Assembly: GCA_009783805.1 (NCBI GenBank)
Contig: WRCU01000107.1
Span: 1 to 5,926 of the forward strand
DNA length: 5,926 nt
Reading direction: 5' to 3'
Origin: Oscillospiraceae bacterium
GTDB lineage: Bacteria; Bacillota; Clostridia; WRCU01
Below are positions 1-5,754 of this stretch, one piece after another (the stretch's first letter is position 1; each line of letters starts with the position of its first letter). The notes beneath the pieces were generated by a model, which ran no database searches, was not told the DNA's origin, and saw only the letters and a list, made by a program, of their open reading frames with translations. Both the position numbers and the translations under genes were made by a program.

Positions 1-206
1 CGCCGATGGGGCCGCAGAGATATCCGGGTCAGCCGGGCATGCGGCCGCAGGGGTACGGCGGCGGGCCGACGCCGATGGGACCACGAAGGTACGCGGGCCA
101 GCCGGGCATGCAGCCGCAGGGGTACGGCGGCGGGCCGACGCCGATGGGGCCGCAGGGATATCCGGGTCAGCCGGGCATGCAGCCGCAAGGGTACGGCGGC
201 GGGCCG
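1..206 (+). repeat. Three tandem 69-bp coding repeats
   Basis: Units begin at about 0 (one base before the window), 69 and 138, each encoding a 23-residue TPMGP..YxGQPGMxPQGYGGGP block. The differences are mainly Q/R, Y/G and P/A changes: QRYPG in the first unit, RRYAG in the second, QGYPG in the third. The DNA is nearly identical between units, which points to recent tandem duplication and a potentially length-variable locus. More units may lie to the left. Confidence 0.85.
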
Positions 207-398
207 GCGCCGCAGCAACAGGGATACGCAAATGGGCCGGCGCCGCAGCAGCAGGGATACGCAAGCGGGCCGGCGCCGCAGCAGCAAGGGTATAACGGCG
301 GGCCGGCGCAACGGCAGCCGGAATACGGGGGCGACCCGACGCCGGATGGGGCCGGCGATCCCCCAGGCGATGGGGACGGGGCGGGTAGGCCCGCATGA
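1..398 (+). CDS. C-terminal part of a Gly/Pro/Gln/Tyr-rich repeat protein (5' end outside window)
   Basis: The reading frame is open at the left edge and ends at TGA 396-398. The first Met (position 6) lies inside a repeat, so it is not the real start. The visible tail of about 131 residues is low complexity. Three 23-residue units of the form TPMGPQGYPGQPGMQPQGYG plus GGP come first, then 11-residue units of the form APQQQGYANGP. A degenerate unit (AQRQPEYGGDP) and an acidic Gly/Asp/Pro end (DPTPDGAGDPPGDGDGAG) follow. No membrane segment, signal or enzymatic motif is visible here. Bacterial proteins with QGY/PGQ-rich tails are often membrane or zinc-ribbon proteins whose folded part lies at the N terminus; that part is missing, so I assign no function. 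Coding is supported by the repeats keeping frame (69 and 33 bp are multiples of three) and by third-base changes between units that leave the protein unchanged. Confidence 0.8.
   Translation, partial: PMGPQRYPGQPGMRPQGYGGGPTPMGPRRYAGQPGMQPQGYGGGPTPMGPQGYPGQPGMQPQGYGGGPAPQQQGYANGPAPQQQGYASGPAPQQQGYNGGPAQRQPEYGGDPTPDGAGDPPGDGDGAGRPA
207..338 (+). repeat. Tandem 33-bp coding repeats, last copy degenerate
   Basis: Units start at 207, 240, 273 and 306, each coding 11 residues. The first three read APQQQGY followed by ANGP, ASGP or NGGP; the fourth is diverged (AQRQPEYGGDP). The 33-bp unit resembles the QGYGGGP end of the preceding 69-bp unit, so the two arrays are probably related by unequal duplication. 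Confidence 0.85.
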
Positions 399-406
399 GG
401 CGGGCC
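388..406 (+). other. GC hairpin spanning the stop codon of the repeat gene
   Basis: GGCCCGC (388-394) can pair perfectly with GCGGGCC (400-406) around a five-base loop that contains most of the stop codon. No T tract follows, so it is not a canonical intrinsic terminator. A second stem, GCGGG (381-385) with CCCGC (390-394), uses the same bases and would compete. In such GC-rich DNA this may be chance. Confidence 0.3.
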
Positions 407-456
407 GGCGCGGCGCATCACCCCGCGCAGCATGGGCGGGCATCATAATATAAGGC

Positions 457-461
457 AGGTG
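457..461 (+). promoter_or_regulatory. Ribosome binding site that selects the TTG start of thrS
   Basis: AGGTG at 457-461, preceded by AAGG at 452-455, lies six bases before the in-frame TTG at 468. The upstream in-frame ATG at 432 has no purine-rich Shine-Dalgarno before it (the preceding bases are CCCCGCGCAGC). This favours initiation at TTG 468. Confidence 0.6.
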
Positions 462-467
462 GGTAGG

Positions 468-2369
468 TTGAAGGCGACGCTGAGGGACGGTAAGGTTCTG
501 GAATTCCGGGGACCCATGACGCTGGCGGACGTGCTGGCCGAGATGGGCGCCCAAGGCACCTTAGGGGCCGTGGCCGCGAAGGTGGACGGGAAGACCGCGG
601 AGTTGACCCGAACTATCGGCGGGGACTGCCTCGTCGAGCCCATCACGTTCGCCGACGCGGAAGGCAGGGACATATACAGGCACACGGCCTCGCACATCCT
701 GGCTCAAGCGGTCAAGCGGCTGTACCCGGAGGCGAGGCTGACCATCGGGCCACCCATCGAAAGCGGGTTCTACTACGACTTCGACGTGGACGCACCGTTC
801 ACGACCGAGGACCTGGCGGGCATCGAGGCGGAGATGCGAAGGATCGTCGAGGCGGACTACCCGATCGAGAGGTCGGCCTTGCCGAGGGGGGAGGCCGTCA
901 GGCTGGCCGAGTCGATGGGCGAACCTTACAAGGTTGAGTTGATCAACGACCTGCCCGAAAGTGAGGAGATATCGTTCTACTCGCAAGGCGGGTTCACCGA
1001 CCTGTGCGCCGGGCCGCACATGCCGAGCACGGGCGGGGTGGCCGCCTTCAAGCTGATGTCCGTGGCGGGGGCCTATTGGAGGGGCAGCGAGAGGAACAAG
1101 ATGCTGCAGCGCATATACGGGACGGCCTTCCCCAGCCAGGCGGAGCTGGACGACTACTTGGCGATGGTCGAGGAGGCCAAGAAGAGGGACCACAGGAAGC
1201 TGGGAAGGGAGCTGGACCTGTACGACGTGCTGGAGGACGGGCCGGGTTTCCCGTTCTTTTACCCTAAGGGGATGATCCTCAAAAATATCCTTGAAGGCTT
1301 TTGGCGCGACGAACATTCCAAGAGGGGGTACCAGGAGATCAGGACCCCGATAATCATGAAGAAGGGCCTGTGGGAGCGGTCCGGGCATTGGGAGAACTAT
1401 AGGGAGAACATGTACGTCACCTCCATAGAGGACGAGGACTTCGTGATAAAGCCCATGAGCTGCCCGGGCGGAATACTCGCGTATCAAAGGAGGCCGCACT
1501 CATACAGGGACTTGCCGCAGCGGATGGGAGAGCTGGGGGCGATCCATAGGAACGAGCTGTCCGGGACGCTGCACGGGTTGACCAGGGTGCGGTTCTTCAC
1601 CCAGGACGACGCGCACATCTTCCTCACGCCCGATCAGATCGGGTCCGAGATAGACGCCATATATGATTTGATAGAAGAATTCTACGGGGTCTTCGGGTTC
1701 AAGTATAAGGTCGAGCTGTCGACGAGGCCGGAAAAGTCCATCGGGACGGACGAGATGTGGGAATGGTCGACGGAGGCGTTAAGGACGGCCTTGGAACGCA
1801 GGGGGGTCGACTACAAGGTGAACGAGGGGGACGGGGCGTTCTACGGACCGAAGATCGACTTCCACCTCAGCGACTCCATAGGCAGGACCTGGCAGTGCGG
1901 CACGATCCAGCTGGACATGAACCTGCCCGAGCGCTTCGACCTCACGTATGTGGGCCCCGACGGCGAGAGGCACCGCACGGTCATGATCCATAGGGTCGTC
2001 TTCGGCAGCCTGGAGCGGTTCATAGCGATCCTGACGGAGCACTACGCGGGGGCGTTCCCCTTATGGCTCTCGCCCGTCCAGGCCAAGGTGCTCACCATCG
2101 CCGGCAGGCATGACGACTACGCCCGCGGGGTCTGCGACAGGCTGCGGGCCATGGGCCTGAGGGCCGAGGCCGACCTGAGGAACGAGAAGGTCGGGTTGAA
2201 GATACGCGAGGCCCAGCTGCAGAAGGTGCCGTACATGGCGGTCGTAGGCGACAGGGAGGCGGAGTCCGGTGAGGTTTCCGTTAGGTCCAGGAAAGGCGGC
2301 GACTTGGGGGCGATGGACGTGGGGCGGCTGGCTGAGGCGCTCATAGCCGAGGTGGCGGGGAAGTCCTGA
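468..2369 (+). CDS. thrS: Threonyl-tRNA synthetase
   Basis: This is a class II aminoacyl-tRNA synthetase that activates threonine with ATP and charges tRNA-Thr in the cytoplasm. From the TTG start it has 633 residues, normal for bacterial ThrS. Order: TGS domain (about 1-62, KATLRDGKVLEF), editing domain (about 65-225) with HTASH (H72, H76) and CAGPH (C180, H184), catalytic core (about 240-530), and anticodon-binding domain (about 535-633). Motif 2 is HRNELSGTLHGLTRVRFF with Arg361. Zinc ligands are Cys332 (PMSCPGG), His383 (DDAHIF) and His508 (VMIHR); motif 3 is FGSLERF. These positions run within three residues of the E. coli numbering (73, 77, 182, 186, 334, 385, 511), which supports TTG 468 over ATG 432; the ATG would add 12 unusual residues. 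No T-box leader is visible in the short gap upstream. The next gene begins 38 bases after the stop, so co-transcription is possible. Confidence 0.97.
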   Translation: MKATLRDGKVLEFRGPMTLADVLAEMGAQGTLGAVAAKVDGKTAELTRTIGGDCLVEPITFADAEGRDIYRHTASHILAQAVKRLYPEARLTIGPPIESGFYYDFDVDAPFTTEDLAGIEAEMRRIVEADYPIERSALPRGEAVRLAESMGEPYKVELINDLPESEEISFYSQGGFTDLCAGPHMPSTGGVAAFKLMSVAGAYWRGSERNKMLQRIYGTAFPSQAELDDYLAMVEEAKKRDHRKLGRELDLYDVLEDGPGFPFFYPKGMILKNILEGFWRDEHSKRGYQEIRTPIIMKKGLWERSGHWENYRENMYVTSIEDEDFVIKPMSCPGGILAYQRRPHSYRDLPQRMGELGAIHRNELSGTLHGLTRVRFFTQDDAHIFLTPDQIGSEIDAIYDLIEEFYGVFGFKYKVELSTRPEKSIGTDEMWEWSTEALRTALERRGVDYKVNEGDGAFYGPKIDFHLSDSIGRTWQCGTIQLDMNLPERFDLTYVGPDGERHRTVMIHRVVFGSLERFIAILTEHYAGAFPLWLSPVQAKVLTIAGRHDDYARGVCDRLRAMGLRAEADLRNEKVGLKIREAQLQKVPYMAVVGDREAESGEVSVRSRKGGDLGAMDVGRLAEALIAEVAGKS

Positions 2370-2392
2370 GTCATGGGTCCGACGGCATAGGC

Positions 2393-2400
2393 AAGGGGTG
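2393..2400 (+). promoter_or_regulatory. Ribosome binding site deciding ATG 2408
   Basis: AAGGGGTG lies seven bases before ATG 2408 but only one base before the alternative in-frame GTG at 2402. The spacing favours the ATG and removes two residues from the longest possible frame. Confidence 0.55.
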
Positions 2401-2407
2401 CGTGGAT

Positions 2408-3808
2408 ATGTTGCCGGAGCGAAAGGCCGAGACGGAAGGCGGCGCGCCCGAGGGCGGGACACGGTGGCGGCATGCCGGCGCGGCCGCCTATGTGGATGAC
2501 GGCGGCCATGGGCCGGCGGGGGACCCCCATGCGCGCGGCGCGGACGGAAGCGCCGGCATGCCGGCCGACGGGCCGCCGGAGCGTGCCTATGGGGACGCTC
2601 CGGCCGTCGCCGGGGACGGGCCGTCGGCGGATGGGACCAAACCCGTGGGCGCCGCCTTCGGCGAGCCCCTCAGCGCGGCGCTGTTCATCGCCATAACGCT
2701 AGCGTTCATGTTCATGGCCTTCGCCGCCTACGCGGGGAGCGTGGACGACGGCTTCAACATATGGGATCCTGGTTCGTACGCCTCGCTCTTCGGGCATGGG
2801 GAGGAGGCGGTGAGGTCGGTGCGCTCCTTCGCGGCCGGGACGGACGGCTCCGTGAGGTACGCGGCCTATGGCGGGGTGCTCGCGGTGGTCTCGCGGGGGT
2901 TGGCCAAATGGGTCGACTCGGAGGGCAGGGACGTCTTCGCCAAGCTGATCCAGGCGAACAACCCTACGGTCAGGGCGGCGGGCGGGTACATGGCCGTCGG
3001 CGACTACGGGGGGACGTCCGCGTACCTATACCGTGGGGCGGAGAGGATGTTTGAGCTCACCGTGGAGGGGCTCATACTGAGCGTCGACGTTAACGCCGAC
3101 GGGTACGTCTCCATAGTGAGGGAGATGAAGGGCTACGCCTGCAGGCTGGAGGTGTATGACAGGGAGGGCAGGATGGTCATGGCGCGGTCGCAGTCCAGGG
3201 ACCACATACTGGCCTCGAGCTATTCCGGACCGTCCAGGGAGCTGCTCTTCCTGTCGGCCAACGTGGACGGGGTCGGCCTCGCATCCGTGCTCAGCAGGAC
3301 GGACGGGAGCGGCGAGACGAAGGTGATCGCCGCCTACGACGGGCCGTTCATGCGTTCGATCCTCCCCGCGGACGGCGGGGCCTACATAGTCGGCGACCGG
3401 GCCGTGTCCTTCTATGACGCTATTGAGGGGCGCATAGCCTGGACGAACGAGTATAGGGCGGTCCATATGGCGGCGTTGGGCGGCGGGGGCGTCTACCTGG
3501 CCGTTGAACTGGGCGACGATCCCGGGCATTCCGTCGGCCGCTGGCTCCTGTGGCTGGGCGAAGGAGGGGTCGCCGCCGAGCGGCATAGGCTGGGGGGTGA
3601 GCCGTCCCACATGGACTGCGTGGGCGGGACGCTCGCGGTGGCCATGGATAGGCGGATCCTGCTCTTCGACGGGGGGCTGTCCCTCTTGGAAGAGCATTTC
3701 ATGCAGGGCACGGTCACGTACATGAGGCATATATCGGAAGGCAGGCTGGCCGTGGCCATGGAGGGCAGGGCGGAGATACTCGGTTATTATCTGGGGACCC
3801 AAGGCTAG
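2408..3808 (+). CDS. Membrane-anchored propeller-like protein, probable DUF5711 family
   Basis: The protein has 466 residues. Residues 1 to about 78 are hydrophilic and disordered, rich in Gly, Ala, Asp and Pro. A single hydrophobic helix follows at about 88-110 (LSAALFIAITLAFMFMAFAA). The remaining 350 or so residues contain repeated short beta-strand patterns such as GGVLAVVSRG, GGYMAVGDYG, GGAYIVGDRAVSFYD, GGTLAVAMDRRILLFDG and GRLAVAMEGRAEILGY, typical of a PQQ/WD-like propeller. The block NPTVRAAGGYMAVGDYGG, then SVDVNADGYVSIVREMKGY, matches my recollection of DUF5711 proteins of Clostridia, which lie near cvpA. A signal-anchor orientation with the propeller outside is inferred. I chose ATG 2408 because AAGGGGTG (2393-2400) is seven bases upstream; an in-frame GTG at 2402 is too close to that site. 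The molecular function is unknown; a sensor or scaffold at the envelope is only a guess. Confidence 0.75.
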   Translation: MLPERKAETEGGAPEGGTRWRHAGAAAYVDDGGHGPAGDPHARGADGSAGMPADGPPERAYGDAPAVAGDGPSADGTKPVGAAFGEPLSAALFIAITLAFMFMAFAAYAGSVDDGFNIWDPGSYASLFGHGEEAVRSVRSFAAGTDGSVRYAAYGGVLAVVSRGLAKWVDSEGRDVFAKLIQANNPTVRAAGGYMAVGDYGGTSAYLYRGAERMFELTVEGLILSVDVNADGYVSIVREMKGYACRLEVYDREGRMVMARSQSRDHILASSYSGPSRELLFLSANVDGVGLASVLSRTDGSGETKVIAAYDGPFMRSILPADGGAYIVGDRAVSFYDAIEGRIAWTNEYRAVHMAALGGGGVYLAVELGDDPGHSVGRWLLWLGEGGVAAERHRLGGEPSHMDCVGGTLAVAMDRRILLFDGGLSLLEEHFMQGTVTYMRHISEGRLAVAMEGRAEILGYYLGTQG

Positions 3809-3818
3809 ACAATAGACT

Positions 3819-3845
3819 CCCGGCGACCCTACCAGGCCGGCCGGG
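3819..3845 (+). other. Possible hairpin between the propeller gene and cvpA
   Basis: CCCGGC (3819-3824) can pair with GCCGGG (3840-3845) around a 15-base loop. It falls in the 72-base gap after the propeller gene. No T tract follows, so termination is uncertain. An overlapping GGCCGGCC palindrome (3835-3842) offers an alternative fold. Confidence 0.25.
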
Positions 3846-3880
3846 CATGAGCGGCGCATTAGTGGGGGTGATGTCCTAGG

Positions 3881-4558
3881 ATGGGCATAAACTGGGCGGA
3901 CCTGACGGTCGTGGCGGTCCTTGCGCTGCTCGCCGTCTGGGGCTATAAAAGAGGCTTCTTCAGGCAGTTGTACGGTTTGGTGGCGTTCGCCGCCTCGGCC
4001 TTGCTGGCGAGGCTCCTATGCTCGCCGGTGGCCTCCGTCCTGTCCGCGACCCCGATCCATGACAGGGTCTATGAGGCCATATACGGCAGCGACGCCATCC
4101 AGGGGCTGTCCACGGCCGCCCAGAAGCCCGGGCTCGTCGCCGAGGCGCTTAGGTCGCTGCCGCTCCCGGGCTTCGTCCTCGACGCCATGGAGCCGGGCGT
4201 TGCCGGGGCCGTCCCGTTCGACGCGCCCCACGAGGCCACCTCGGCGCTGACCGGCTACCTGATGGCGGTCATAGCCTTCATCGCGCTCTTCATCGTGATG
4301 AGGGTGCTGTTCGCGTTCATCAAGCACTTCGTGATGTCGGTGATCCGTAGGATACCGCCGCTGAGGGCCGCGGACAAGGTCTTTGGGCTGCTTTTGGGGG
4401 CGGTGAAGGGGCTCTTGGTGATATTCATCGCCTGCGCCGCCGTGATGTGGGCCGTGGCCGTGCCGGAGGCCGCCTGGGTGGCGGACGACGTGAGCGGGTC
4501 GGCCATCGCCGGCTGGCTCTACGGCAACAACCTGCTGCTCAGGCTGCTGATGATCTGA
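3881..4558 (+). CDS. CvpA family membrane protein
   Basis: The protein has 225 residues and the CvpA/colicin V production family pattern. An N-terminal hydrophobic helix (about 7-21) leads into GYKRGFFRQLYGLVAF, the family hallmark of a helix followed by G-x-x-[KR]-G-hydrophobic and a second helix (about 28-47). A loop of about 75 residues follows, then helices at about 124-150 and 165-193. The conserved RIPPLRAADKVFGLLLGAVK segment sits just before and inside the last helix. CvpA proteins are inner-membrane proteins linked to colicin V export in E. coli and to envelope homeostasis; their biochemical activity is unclear. The start is supported by GGGGGTGAT (3864-3872), eight bases upstream. 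It follows the propeller gene closely, which suggests a shared envelope role. The long central loop (about 48-122) is expected to lie on one face of the membrane. The gene symbol is withheld because orthology to E. coli cvpA is not shown. Confidence 0.85.
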   Translation: MGINWADLTVVAVLALLAVWGYKRGFFRQLYGLVAFAASALLARLLCSPVASVLSATPIHDRVYEAIYGSDAIQGLSTAAQKPGLVAEALRSLPLPGFVLDAMEPGVAGAVPFDAPHEATSALTGYLMAVIAFIALFIVMRVLFAFIKHFVMSVIRRIPPLRAADKVFGLLLGAVKGLLVIFIACAAVMWAVAVPEAAWVADDVSGSAIAGWLYGNNLLLRLLMI

Positions 4559-4577
4559 GCCGAACGGCACGGCGCGC

Positions 4578-4606
4578 TTGACAGCCATCCGGCGGTGTGG
4601 TAGATT
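4578..4606 (+). promoter_or_regulatory. Strong sigma-70/sigma-A type promoter for the rpmG-secE-nusG-rplK cluster
   Basis: A perfect -35 TTGACA (4578-4583), an exact 17-bp spacer and a -10 TAGATT (4601-4606) are present. TGG directly before the -10 forms an extended -10 element. Transcription should start near 4612-4614, about 68 bases before rpmG. It lies 20 bases beyond the cvpA stop, in an AT-richer pocket of otherwise GC-rich DNA, as expected for an independently driven translation/secretion operon. Confidence 0.8.
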
Positions 4607-4615
4607 CCTATGGCA

Positions 4616-4636
4616 CTCTTTCGGGGAGCTTTTTTT
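4616..4636 (+). terminator. Short hairpin plus seven-T tract in the rpmG leader (possible attenuator or terminator)
   Basis: CTCTT (4616-4620) can pair with GGGAG (4624-4628), using two G-U pairs and the loop TCG. Two bases later comes a run of seven T (4630-4636). The stem is weak. It starts only a few bases after the predicted transcription start, so it could end cvpA read-through, act as an early attenuator, or simply protect the 5' end of the mRNA. Confidence 0.4.
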
Positions 4637-4680
4637 ATTGCCTGAAAACGGCGGAATAAAGGATACGGAGCGTGATCGCG

Positions 4681-4830
4681 ATGCGGGTGAAGATAACGGT
4701 GGCGTGCGACGAGTGCAAGCAGCGGAACTACGCCACCTCCAAGAACAAGAAGAAGAACCCCGAGCGGATAGAGATGAGCAAGTACTGCAGGTTCTGCAGG
4801 AAGCACACCAACCACAAGGAAACCAGGTAG
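4681..4830 (+). CDS. rpmG: 50S ribosomal protein L33 (bL33), zinc-binding form
   Basis: This is a 49-residue protein of the large ribosomal subunit, close to the E-site region. [19 protein letters not shown] matches the start of clostridial and bacillar L33, and the length is typical. Two pairs of cysteines, C9-x-x-C12 and C36-x-x-C39 (CRFC), form the zinc ribbon of the C+ type. This differs from the zinc-free form that lacks these residues. The end, KHTNHKETR, is also family-typical. ATG 4681 gives the standard N terminus. The GGAG at 4667-4670 is ten bases upstream, and an in-frame GTG at 4672 would add three residues. The secE start follows after 15 bases. It is the first gene after the 4578-4606 promoter. 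Confidence 0.95.
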   Translation: MRVKITVACDECKQRNYATSKNKKKNPERIEMSKYCRFCRKHTNHKETR

Positions 4831-4845
4831 GGGGGGCGGCCGGAT

Positions 4846-5070
4846 ATGAGCGAGGATACCAAGACCGTCGCCAAGGTGGGCGTAAGGAAGCGCATGGTCA
4901 GGTACTTGAAGGAGATAAGGGTGGAGCTGAGGAAGGTCATCTGGCCCACCAAGTCCCAGCTCGTGAACAACACGATCTCCGTCCTGGCATCGTGCCTCAT
5001 CATCGGCGCCGTGATATGGGTGGCCGACTTCGCGCTGGGGCACTTGCTGAGCATATTCGGCAACAGCTGA
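4846..5070 (+). CDS. secE: Preprotein translocase subunit SecE
   Basis: This is the small essential subunit of the SecYEG protein-conducting channel in the cytoplasmic membrane, which clamps and stabilises SecY. It has 74 residues in the short, single-span form usual for Gram-positive bacteria. A basic amphipathic region (about 12-30) leads into the signature ELRKVIWPTKSQLVNNT (27-43), then one transmembrane helix (about 44-66, ISVLASCLIIGAVIWVADFA) and a short tail. A G-rich Shine-Dalgarno overlaps the rpmG stop (about 4829-4836). The position between rpmG and nusG is the conserved bacterial order. In many genomes a tRNA-Trp gene sits near here, but none is visible. Confidence 0.96.
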   Translation: MSEDTKTVAKVGVRKRMVRYLKEIRVELRKVIWPTKSQLVNNTISVLASCLIIGAVIWVADFALGHLLSIFGNS

Positions 5071-5101
5071 AAGGGGCGCCCGGTCGGATGTTGTGGGCAT
5101 G

Positions 5102-5117
5102 GCTTCGGCGCTTCGGC
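5102..5117 (+). repeat. Tandem GCTTCGGC octamer in the nusG leader
   Basis: GCTTCGGC occurs at 5102-5109 and immediately again at 5110-5117. In RNA each copy is GC-UUCG-GC, a minimal UUCG tetraloop. The second copy can alternatively pair through CGGC (5114-5117) with GCCG (5127-5130), just upstream of the nusG ribosome binding site. Confidence 0.5.
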
Positions 5118-5143
5118 GACCTTAAGGCCGAGATGGAGGTTTT

Positions 5144-5677
5144 ATGCTGGGGACCGAGTCCGTCGACGATGCGAAGTGGTACGTGGTGCACACGTATTCC
5201 GGCTATGAGAACAAGGTCAAGGCGAACCTTGAGAAGATAGTCGAGAACAGGAACATGCACGACTGCGTCTTCGACATCATCGTCCCGATGGAGGAGCAGA
5301 TAGAGATCAAGGACGGCAAGAGGAAGACGACCCTAAGGAAGGTCTTCCCCGGGTACGTGATGATCAAGATGATTATGAGCGACGACGCGTGGTACGTCGT
5401 CCGCAACACGCGTGGGGTGACAGGCTTCGTCGGCCCGGGGTCCAAGCCCGTGCCGCTGTCGGACAACGAGATAAGAGTGATAGGCGTCGAGGAGTTCGCG
5501 CCCACTATAGATTATGAGGTGGGCGACTCCGTCAAGATAATGGAAGGTCCCCTGGAAGGGTTCATCGGGTCCGTCGAGGAGATCAACGCCGATAAGAACA
5601 AAGTCCGCGTGAGGATATCCATGTTCGAGAGGGAGACGCCGGTGGAGCTGGAGCTGTTCCAGGTCCATAGGATATAG
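5144..5677 (+). CDS. nusG: Transcription termination/antitermination factor NusG
   Basis: This transcription elongation factor binds the clamp of RNA polymerase. In other bacteria it bridges to Rho or to ribosomal protein S10. It has 177 residues, normal for Firmicutes. The NGN domain spans about 10-115: KWYVVHTYSGYENKVKANLE, then the FPGYV motif in KVFPGYVMIKM (66-76), and WYVVRNTRGVTGFVG (83-97). The KOW domain spans about 126-160, with GDSVKIMEGPLEGFIGSVEE, and the end VELELFQVHRI is typical. GGAGG (5135-5139) lies only four bases before ATG 5144, a short spacing. No better in-frame start is visible, although a CTG directly follows the ATG. A 73-base leader separates it from secE and contains short hairpins. 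Confidence 0.97.
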   Translation: MLGTESVDDAKWYVVHTYSGYENKVKANLEKIVENRNMHDCVFDIIVPMEEQIEIKDGKRKTTLRKVFPGYVMIKMIMSDDAWYVVRNTRGVTGFVGPGSKPVPLSDNEIRVIGVEEFAPTIDYEVGDSVKIMEGPLEGFIGSVEEINADKNKVRVRISMFERETPVELELFQVHRI

Positions 5678-5715
5678 GGCCCGGGGGCGGGCATGGCGGC
5701 GGCCGCGATAAAGGG

Positions 5716-5754
5716 CCCGCCGCGCGGGGTATGCATGACGGGGCCGGCAGGCCC
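5716..5754 (+). promoter_or_regulatory. Two GC hairpins in the rplK leader, candidate ribosomal-protein control region
   Basis: CCCGC (5716-5720) pairs with GCGGG (5724-5728), and GGGCC (5741-5745) pairs with GGCCC (5750-5754). The segment between them reads TATGCATGAC, and AAAAA follows the second stem. The 109-base nusG-rplK gap is where L1 autogenous control of the L11 operon acts in several bacteria. I cannot match the L1 site with certainty. A-tracts rather than T-tracts argue against an intrinsic terminator on this strand. Confidence 0.35.

Noticed and set aside
1..338. CRISPR-like or collagen-like interpretation of the repeats
   Set aside because: The units are contiguous coding repeats without unique spacers, and the protein does not keep strict Gly at every third position.
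444..449. CATAAT as a -10 element for thrS
   Set aside because: It resembles a -10, but no -35 is found 16-18 bases upstream and no extended -10 is present; kept only as a weak possibility.
561..1499. 312-codon open frame on the - strand inside thrS
   Set aside because: It is antisense to an unmistakable, full-length thrS. It has no recognisable domain, and long antisense frames are expected in GC-rich coding DNA.
2552..2565. Perfect 14-bp palindrome GCCGGCATGCCGGC, with GGCATGCCGGC also at 2469-2479
   Set aside because: Both lie in the GC-rich, Gly/Ala/Pro coding arm of the propeller gene, where such palindromes arise by composition; there is no promoter nearby for an operator.
3026..3859. 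277-codon open frame on the - strand opposite the propeller gene
   Set aside because: The composition is Pro/Arg/His/Gly-rich, as expected from antisense GC-rich DNA; there is no domain and no promoter.
3847..3879. Ten-codon mini-ORF (MSGALVGVMS) ending one base before the cvpA start
   Set aside because: It has no Shine-Dalgarno of its own and contains the cvpA ribosome binding site. Translational coupling is possible, but chance is more likely.
4519..5100. 193-codon open frame on the - strand across rpmG and secE
   Set aside because: It crosses two conserved genes and a strong + strand promoter; its sequence has no family character.
4578..5240. 220-codon + strand frame overlapping rpmG, secE and nusG
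   Set aside because: It is the out-of-frame reading of conserved genes, beginning inside the promoter, and is highly charged low-complexity sequence.
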